This document shows positions 1-9,000 of a stretch of 9,375 nt of DNA, piece after piece (positions within the stretch are counted from its first letter, which is position 1; each line of letters begins with the position of its first letter). The stretch is taken from positions 1-9,375 of the forward strand of contig JBEKZQ010000251.1 in assembly GCA_049509675.1 (NCBI GenBank). Direction: 5' to 3'. Under the pieces are notes generated by a model that worked only from the letters and a program-made list of their open reading frames with translations, had not been told where the DNA came from and searched no databases. Made by a program: the position numbers and the translations under genes. The DNA is from JBEKZQ01 sp049509675 (GTDB lineage: Bacteria > Planctomycetota > Planctomycetia > Pirellulales > Thermoguttaceae).

Positions 1-1
1 C

Positions 2-91
2 ATGCTCGTCGTGCCCGAGCTGTCCCAGATCGGCAGCGTCATCGGGGGCGAACACGTTTTCTCCACGCCGACGCCGGCCGCCGCCAACGTG
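2..91 (+). other. C-terminal tail of a lamin-tail-like (LTD) domain, truncated by the window edge
   Basis: Residues 1-30 end with FSTPTPAAAN. Many bacterial lamin-tail domains finish with a TPGxxN-type sequence, and the third LTD of this same protein ends in TPGAAN (residues 1415-1420). A chitobiase-like sandwich follows directly, a common order in CotH-containing proteins of this type. Here the usual Gly is replaced (TPAAAN). Only the last strand is present, so this is a contextual call. Confidence 0.5.
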
Positions 92-3000
92 CTGGGCGAC
101 ATCGCGCCCGACATCACGTTCAGCACGACGCACGGGTTCTTCTACGCCCCCTTCCAGGTGGCGCTCGCGTCAAACATCGCGGGGGCTTCGATCCGTTACA
201 CGACCGACAACTCGTTTCCCACCGCGACCAGCGGGACGCTGTACACCGGGCCGATCACCATCAACACGACGACGGACCTCCAGGCGGTGATCGTCGTCGG
301 CAGCAACGTGGGGCCCATCGAAACCGAGTCGTACATCTTCCCGATCGCCGTGGCCGCCCAGCCGGCTGCCCCGGCGGGCTTCCCCACGACCTGGAGCGGA
401 ACCCTCAGTAACGAGTCGACGCCGGCCGATTACGCCATGTCGCCGGTCTCCGGCTACACCACGCAGCAGATCATCAACGCCCTGTCGTCGTTGCCCACGA
501 TGTCGTTGGTCACCACGGACAACAATCTGTTCGGCACCAGCGGTATCTACGCCAATCCCGACGACCGCGTTTTGGAGGTGCCGGCGTCGTTGGAGTACTT
601 CAATCCCATCGCCGGGACCACGGATTTCGGCTCGCTGGTGGGCCTCTCGATGTACGGGGGCGTCGGCCGCAACCCCCCATACAAGAAACACGGCCTCCAA
701 ATCGCCTTCGACCAGAGCGACGGCGCGTCGTTCATGAACGAGAACATCTTCGGCAACGGCTACAAGCCGGACGGACTGGTCCTGCGGCACGGCTTCAACG
801 ACGGCTGGTCGTGGGGCGGCGCCAACACCCAGTTCATCATCGATAAGTGGACCCGCGACGCGCTGACGGCCCTGGGAACGCAGAATACGCCGGGCATTTG
901 GGTCCAGGTTTTCCTCAACGGACTGTATTGGGGACTCTACGACGCCTGTGCGGACATTGACTCCAACTACTCCGCATACTTCTTCGGCGGCCAAAAGCCG
1001 GACTACGAAGTCTACCACTACAGTGGCAGTGGTTTCGAGGTCAAGAGCGGGAGTTTGGGTATGACGCCGTGGAACCAGTTGTTCAACGTGGCAACGACCG
1101 GAACCGTCGCCGGCACCGGCACGGCCAGCCCGACCGTCCTGGCCAACTCGACCGCCTACGCCCTGATGGCGACCTATCTCAACCTGCCGGCGTTCTGCGA
1201 CTACATCATCGTGAACTACTACGGCGGCAACTGGGACTGGGACAATCACAACTATTCGGCCCTCTACAGTCCGACCGAGGGGTTCGTTTTCCAGGACTGG
1301 GACGGCGAAGGCATGCTCCAGGACCCCGGCGCCAACATCACCAGCCACGACACGACCGGCGGCCCCACGCAACTGTTCGTGCAATTGCTGGCCAACCCCG
1401 ACTTCCGCATGATGTTTGCCGATCACGTTTACAAGGACCTGAGCACCGTCCTGTCGCCGACCAACGCGGCCGCCATCTACCAGAAAGAGGCCAATACGCT
1501 CGGCCAGGCGACTATGGTCGGTACGACCATGACGATCACCAGCGGGGCCATCATCGCCGAGTGTGCCCGCTGGGGCAACCTCGGCGAGTTAGACGGCACC
1601 TGGGGTGGCCTGGGCACGCCCGCGGTCTGGTACGCCCGGTACAACTGGCACATGAGCTCGTACTTCCCCTATCGGACGGCCACCATGTTTACCCAGTTCC
1701 AGACGTCCTTGACGTTCACGCCCGCGGCCGGCGGCGGCACCACGAATGAAACCTACACGATGTATCCGGGCATCAACCCGCCGACGATGCTGGTCAACGG
1801 CACGGTGGAGAACGGCGGGACGTTCACGCTCGGCAACGCGACGCTCACCATGTCGGCCGCAACGGGCACCATCTACTATACGACCGACGGCAGCGATCCG
1901 CGCGCCAGCGGCGGCGCGATCAGCGGGACGGCCCTCATATATACCACCGGAATCCCACTCGCGCAGGGCGTGGAGATCAAGGCCCGGCTCTATTCCGGGG
2001 GCACCTGGAGCGCCCTGAACGACGCCAGCTTTTACGTGGACCTGGCCCCCTCGATCCGCATCACGGAGTTGATGTATGCCCCGGCGCCGGCCACCGCCGC
2101 CGAGATCGCCGCCGGCTACAAGGACACGGGCAACGGGGCCGAGGATTTCGAGTTCGTCGAGATCCAGAACATCGGCACTACGACGCTTCCGCTCCAGGGG
2201 CTCGCCTTCACAAACGGAGTCACGTTCACGTTCCCGAGCAGCGCGTCGCTGGCCGCCGGAGCGTACATCGTCGTCTGCTCCGACGAGAACGCATTCGAAA
2301 TCCGGTACCCCAACGTTCCGCCAGGCCAAATCGCCGGTCAGTATACCGGGCACTTCAACAACGGCGGGGAGGAGGTAACGCTCGAGGAACCCAACGGCGG
2401 CATCATCCAGGACTTCACCTACAGCAACTCCTGGTATCCGCAGACCGACGGCGGCGGCTTCTCGCTCGTGGTCCGCAGCGCCACCCAAGCGACTTCGCTG
2501 TGGGGTTCCAGCTCCGGCTGGCTACCCAGCGGCACGCCCGGCGGCACGCCCGCGGCCGCCGAGACCGTCGCGATCCCGCTGCCCGATTCGATCGTCGTCA
2601 ACGAAGCGATGTCGAACACCTCCGCAGTGCCCGGCGAAATGATCGAGTTCTACAACACCACTTCCCAGTCGATCAACATCGGCGGCTGGTTCGTCAGCGA
2701 CAGCAGCTCCAATTTGATGAAGTACCGGATCGCGGCGGGCACGGTCATCGCGGCCCACGGCTACTACGTGTTGACGCAAGACTACAACTTCGGCACGCCG
2801 GCCAGCAGCGATCCGGGCCGTTTGGTCCCCTTCGGCTTGAACGCGGACGGCGACGACGTCTACCTCTCGAACGTCTACGTGCCCACGGGCCAGCCCGGCG
2901 GGTATCAAGAGCACCAGACGATCCCCGGCATGCCCAGCGGCTACTCGTACGGCCTGTACACCAAGTCGGACGGCAACACCAATTTCACCCTGCTCGAAAC

Positions 3001-6000
3001 GCCCACCTTCGGCACCCTTTCCGGCACCACGTACTCGGGGGCCGCCAACGGCATCCCCTATGTCTCGCCGCTGGTGACCGATGAGATCATGTACAACCCC
3101 TCCGCCCCCACGGTGGCGGAGACAAACGCCGGGTATACCGAAAACGACTTCGAGTACGTCGAGCTTTACAATGCGACCAGTTCCCCCGTTTCGTTAAGCA
3201 ATTACTACGTTTCGGGCGGGATCGGGTACACCCCCGGCTGGATTGCCGACGGCAACCTGGCCAGTAACCTCACGGTCTCCGAGTTCCAGACGCTCGAATC
3301 CGGGGCGACCGCCACCTGGTCGGCCTCCGGCCTGGCCTCGGCCTCGTACACCGTCTACGCCCATCTGAATCTCTACGACGGCGACAACAACCTGCGCAGC
3401 GACATGGACTCGGCGGCCCAGTACACGGTCACCTGCGGCGGCACGCCGACGACCGTGCTGGTCGACCAGGACCAGGTCCCGGCGACGCTGAGCGTCACGA
3501 GCCTTACGTACAACAGCGCGACGGGCCTTGCCACGGCGACGGCCGCCGGCAACGGGCTCGGCGCCGGGAGCATCGTCCACATTTCGGGCGCCACGCAAAC
3601 GCCGTATGACGGCACCTTCGTGGTCGTGAACCCCACCACGAACACGTTCAGCTACACGGTGACGGGCTCGCCCACCTCGCCCGACCCCGGCACCTCCATT
3701 ACGGCCGGCCTGAACGACGTCTGGATCAGCCTGGGGACCTACACCATGAGCGGCGCGGTCAGCGTGCAGCTTACCCGCACCACCGGCGCCAAGCCCAGCG
3801 AGTGGACGGTCGCCGGCTCGATGGAACTGGCGACCAGCCAACAGACCACCGTACTCGGCACGCCCACCTTCAGTTCCTACTCGATCCAGCACCCCACGGC
3901 CTCCTTGCCCGCTGGCGGGTACGGGGTCCTGGTGAGCAACTATGCGGCGTTCGACGAACGCTACCACGTCGCCACCAACAACATCCCGGTGCTGGGCGTT
4001 TATTCGGGCCATCTCAACAACGGCGGCGACACGGTCGACATCGAGCAGATCGGCAATCGCGAGAACGGCAGCGTGGTTGCAATCAACGGTTATGTGCCCA
4101 GCTACCGGGTCGACCACGTCAATTACAACAACGCCTCTCCCTGGCCGATCGCGCCGGACGGCAACGGCCCGGCCCTGATCCGCGTCCACGCGCCCGACTA
4201 CGGCAACGACGCGATCAACTGGATGGCCAGCAACGCCGGCGGCACGCCCGGCGCGGCCAACCTGACCCTGGACTCCCTGCCGCCCACCGTTCCCGCGGGC
4301 CTGGCCGCTCACACGTCCCTGAGTCCCAGCCAGGTTGCGCTTACCTGGGTCGCGTCCACCGACACCCGCTCCGACGTCGATCATTACGTTATCTATCGCA
4401 ATGCATCACAACTGGCCACCTCGACGACCAACTCCTATACCGATACCGCCGTTGCGTCGGGGACCAATTACAGTTACTCGGTCAGTGCCGTCAACCGCGA
4501 CGGTTACCCCAGCGCACAATCGGCTTCGATCCTCACGGCCTTGCCCGGCGTCGCCTCCTACGACTGGCTGGACAGCCAGCACGTCGAGATCTACTTCAGC
4601 GAGCCGCTCACTTCGACCATCGCGTCCGTGCTCAGCCACTACACCATGAGCAACGGAATCACCTTCTCCACCGTGCTTCTCTCCCGCGACAACACCAAGG
4701 TGACCCTCACCACCGTCCAGGCCCTGACCTCCGGAAAGGTTTACACGATCACCATGACCGGCCTGACCACTGTCTCGGGCAATCAACTGCCCGCCAGCCT
4801 GCCGCTGTCGGTGACGTATCAGACGCCGACGGGCAAGATTCTCGACCAGGTTTGGGACGGCCTGGACGGCGGCACCACGGTCAACGATCTGACCAGTCCG
4901 GCCTTGAACCCCAACTATCCGGGCAATCCCACGTACACCACCTACTTGACTTCGTTCGAGGCCCCTTACAACACGGGCGTGTCCGACTACGGCCAGCGGG
5001 TGCAGGGCTACATTTATCCGCCCACCACCGGCTCGTACGTGTTCTGGATCGCCAGCGACGACAACAGCCAGTTGTGGCTCTCGACGAACAACAGCCCCGG
5101 CAACGCGGTGGAGATCGCCTACGTGTCCTCCTGGACCAGTTACCGCGCTTGGGCCACGTACGCGAGCCAGCAGTCCGCGTCGATCAGCCTGGTGGCCGGG
5201 CAGCGGTACTACATCGAGGCCCTGATGACGCAGGGCAACGGGGGCGACAACTTGTCCGTGGCCTGGCAAACCCCAGGGACTACCTTCAACACCAGCACCG
5301 GGACGCCGATTCCCGGCACGTACCTCGCCCCGTACGGCGGAAACATGGACCTGAACCTGCCCGCCACGCCCGCCGATCTTTGCGCCGCCGTGACCGGCAG
5401 CAACAATCAGATCACCTTGACGTGGAGCCACGTCCTGGATCCGACCAGCGGCGTCGATCACTACGTGATCTATCGCGACGGCGTGTCGTACGCCACCTCG
5501 AACGCGGCCACTATCACTGATTCCACCGGCATTTCCCCGCAGACGCCGCATTCGTACCAGGTGGCGGCCGTGAATTACGACCTTGTGCAAGGTCCTTTGT
5601 CCCCCGCCGTCAGCATCTCCGCGGTCGGCATCGCCTCGATCACCACCCCCGGCACCACGTCCGTGCTCGTCACCTTTACCGAGCCGGTGGATTCCGCCTC
5701 CGCCCAGTTGCCCGGCAACTACAAGATCGACGGCGGGGTGATAACAGTCACTTCCGCCCAGTTGCAATCGAACAATTGCACCGTGCTGCTGGCCACCTCG
5801 TCCTCGGTAAGCGGCAGCCATACGCTTGCGGTCACCAACGTTTACACGCGGGCCGGCGGCACCATGCCGTCGATGTCCCGTTCATTTAGCTACGCAGCGG
5901 CCGGCGGCTACGTCGCCCCCACGATCGCGGTGACCGTCGCTCCGCTCGTGACGAACGATCCCACTCCGGCGATCAGCGGCACCGCCAGCGACCCCTCGCT

Positions 6001-9000
6001 CAGCCTGGCCGTCCGCATCGGTGGGAACGTCAGTGGGAATTGGTATGCGGTGGCCAACAGCAACGGCGCATGGACCCTGCCGGAGGGCGACATCTCCCCT
6101 GCGCTGACCAACGGGACCTATGACGTGCTCGTGCGGGGGATCAACTCCGCGGGAGTGGTGGTTTACGACTCGACCCTCAACGAACTGACCGTCAACGTCG
6201 GTTCCCCGACGGTGACCATGCAGCACGTGGCGGACCGGAACACGCCGATCAGTTCGCTCACTTTTGCGTTCAACGAGCCGGTTTCCAGCTTCGGCCTGCA
6301 GAACCTGCAGTTCACGCTCAACGGCGTGGGCCTGCCGCTGGACGGCACGACGTTGACCACCAGCGACAGTCAGAACTGGACGCTGGGCAATCTCGGCTCG
6401 CTTACGGGCGCGCCCGGTGCGTACAACCTGACGGTCAGCGCCGCCGGCTGGGGCATCACCGATGCCGCCGGCAACACGTTTTCGAACACCACCAGCGACA
6501 CCTGGCTCTTCAATGTGACGCCGCCCACGGTGACGATCGGCGCTCCCCTGCCCGCCTATGCCGCGGCCGGCCCAGTCAACTACACAGTGACCTATTCCGA
6601 TCCGGACTTCGGCACCAGCACGCTCAGCGCCGCCAACATCACGCTCAACAACACCACGGGCACGGCCAACGGCACGGTGAGCGTCTCGACGGGCAGCGGC
6701 GCCACGCGCACGGTCACCATCAGCAACATCACGGGCAACGGCAGCCTGGGGATCTCCATTGCGCCGGGAACCGCTTCCGACACGCTGGGCAACATCGCTC
6801 TGGGCGCGGGACCGAGCAGTACGTTCATCGTCGACAATGTGGCTCCCACGATCTCCATCGGCCCCCCCTCCGGCACGTTGACCGGGCCCGGCCCCATCAG
6901 CTATTTGGTGACGTACGGCGACAGCTACCCCAACATCAGCACGCTCAGCCCCGCCAACATCACGTTGAACAAGACGGATACGGCCAACGGCACGGTGAGC
7001 GTCTCGACGGGCAGCGGCTACACCCGCACGGTCACCATCAGCGGCATCACGGGCAGCGGCACGCTGGGGATCTCCGTAGCCGCGGGAACCGCCTCGGACC
7101 TGGCGGGCAATCTGGCGCCTGCCGCCGGTCCCAGCGCCACGTTCAGCGTCGTGAGCGTCTCGCTGCTGGCGTCGATCGGTACCCCCTCGGCCCCGGCTAC
7201 CACGGGCGGTCCAATCACCTACGCAGTCAACTACAGCAGCGATCCCTACTGCAGTGCCAGCACGCTCAGCCTCGCCAACATCACGCTGAACAAGACCGGC
7301 ACGGCCAACGGCACGGTCAGCCTTTCCGGCTCGGGTTTTGCATACACCGTCTTGATCAACGGTATTACCGGCAACGGCAGCCTGGGAATTTCCATTGCCG
7401 CGGGAACGGCTTCAGACACGCTGGGCAATGTCGCCCCGGCTGCAGGACCGAGCAGTACGTTCATCGTTGACAACACCCCGCCCACCATTTCCATCAGTCC
7501 GCCTTCCGTCTCGATGGTCGGCGCCGGGCCGCTCTACTACACGGTGACCTACGGCGACGCGAACTTTAGCGCCAGCACGCTTAGTCTCGCCGATGTTACC
7601 TTGAACGAGACCGGCACGGCCAACGGCACCGTGAGCATTTCCGGCTCGGGTTCCACCCGCACCGTCGCCATCAGTAATATCACGGGCAACGGCAGCCTGG
7701 GAATCTCGATTGCCGCCAACACCGCGTCGGACCTGGCCGGCAACATGGCCCCGGCCGCCGGCCCCAGCCAGCTCTGCACCGTGTACACCGTGCCGCCCGC
7801 CGTTTCCATCAGCGCCCCGGGCGCGTCGATCACCGCGGGCGGTCCGGTCGGTTACATCGTAAGCTACTCGGATCTTTACTCGGTTTCGGCCACGCTTACG
7901 GCGAACAACATCACGCTGAGCAGCACCGGCACGGCCAACGGCACGGTGAGCGTCTCGGCACTCCCGAATACGATCTTCCTGGTCTCAGTCAACAACATCA
8001 CGGGCGACGGCACGCTAGCCATATCGGTCGCCGCGGGAACGGCCTCGGACGCGCTGGGCAACATGGCCCCGGCCCTCGGCCCCAGCGCCTCGTTCATCGT
8101 CGACAACACGCCGCCCCAGGTCGCCATCGCCGCGCCGTCGAAGTCCATCACCACCGGCGGACCCGTCCGCTATACAGTGACTTACAGCGACGCGAACTTC
8201 GGCACCAGCGCGCTGGCTGCTGCCAATGTCACGCTGAACAAGACCGGCACCGCCAACGGGACGGTCAACGTTTCCGGCTCGGGCGCGAGATACACCGTCT
8301 CGATTAGCGGCATTACCGGCGACGGAAGCCTGGGAATCTCCATCGCCGCGGGAACCGCCTCCGACCAGGCGGGCAATATCGCCCTGGGCGCAGGGCCGAG
8401 CAGTACGTTCATCGTCGACAATACGGCTCCCACGATCGCCATCACTGGTCCCTCGGCCTCCACCAGCACCGGTCAATCGGTCACGTACACGGTGACCTAC
8501 GGCGACGCGAACTTCAATTCCAGCACGGTGGCCCTGGCTAGCGACATTACCCTGAACGAGACCGGAACCGCCAACGGCACGGTGAGCGTCTCCGGATCGG
8601 GCCTGATCTACACGATCACCATCAGCAGCATTTCGGGTGACGGTTCCCTGGGGATTTCGATCGCGGCAGGATCCGCCTCGGACCTCGCCGGCCACCTGGC
8701 CCCGGCCGCCGGCCCCAGCAGCACGTTTGCCGTGGACGTGTCGAACATTCTGACAATTACGGCGGCCAACTGGACCGACGGCGGCCTGACGCTCACGCTC
8801 GAAAGCGACGGCCTGCTCCACCTGGTCCATACCGACACCGGCCTCGACGCCGTCTCGCCCCAGTCGCCCGCCAACGTGACGGCCGTGGCCATCACCGGCC
8901 GCGATAACACGGCCGACGCGCTGACCATCGACTTCTCCCAAGGCAACCCCATTCCCAGCGGCGGAGTGACGTTCGAGGGCGGGGCGGGCGGCAATGCCGA

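Larger units (their letters stand above)
3056..4261 (+). other. Lamin-tail domain (LTD) 3, split by a nested insertion
   Basis: The first half (nt 3056-3232, residues 1019-1077) has VTDEIMYNPSAP, DFEYVELYNATSSPVSL and YYVSGGIGYT. The chain then leaves the LTD pattern for about 200 residues and returns at nt ~3833 (residue ~1278) with ASLPAGGYGVLVSNYAAF, YSGHLNNGGDTVDI, VDHVNYNNASPWPIAPDG and TPGAAN at 1415-1420. Joined, the two halves make one normal LTD closely following the planctomycete style (FxxRY, VLG.YSG.L.NGG, PWP..PDG, YGND..W). The break lies exactly where the first half's GIxYT strand should continue into 'P.gtsLpAGGY'. The inserted parts are listed separately. Confidence 0.8.

Noticed and set aside
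2..4. ATG at the 5' edge as the gene start
   Set aside because: No signal peptide follows, and residues 20-29 look like the final strand of an LTD that must begin upstream.
170..1426. 418-codon open frame on the minus strand over the CotH region
   Set aside because: The product is Val/Arg/Gly/Asp-rich with no recognisable domain. It lies exactly antisense to a clearly conserved CotH coding sequence; GC-rich third positions suppress antisense stops.
3233..3829. Frameshift or assembly error as the reason LTD3 is interrupted
   Set aside because: The frame is unchanged before, through and after the insertion, and the inserted residues themselves match coherent domain patterns, so genuine domain insertion is the simpler reading.
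3194..4384. 396-codon open frame on the minus strand over LTD3
   Set aside because: The same shadow effect: the + strand translation shows LTD motifs on both sides of the insertion, while the antisense product shows only Gly/Arg/Val runs.
3802..5520. 572-codon open frame on the + strand in another frame
   Set aside because: The translation is Arg/Gln/His/Pro-rich, typical of a +1/-1 frame reading of GC-rich codons, with no domain; frame 2 through the same bases is clearly the coding frame.
5579..5594. Perfect short inverted repeat (GACCTTG / CAAGGTC with a 2-base loop)
   Set aside because: It lies inside the FN3-2 coding region, the loop is too short for a stable hairpin and no T-run belongs to a transcript end there; a chance palindrome is more likely than a terminator or operator.
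4406..5821. 471-codon open frame on the minus strand over FN3/PA14
   Set aside because: Low-complexity Gly/Arg/Val/His-rich translation with no family resemblance; the + strand frame beneath it encodes well-conserved FN3, SbsA-like and PA14 domains.
7018..8469. Series of 66-95-codon minus-strand open frames with similar Met/Pro/Leu/Val-rich products at a ~315-base period
   Set aside because: Tempting as a small-protein family, but they are antisense reflections of the tandem Ig repeats and share the same period.
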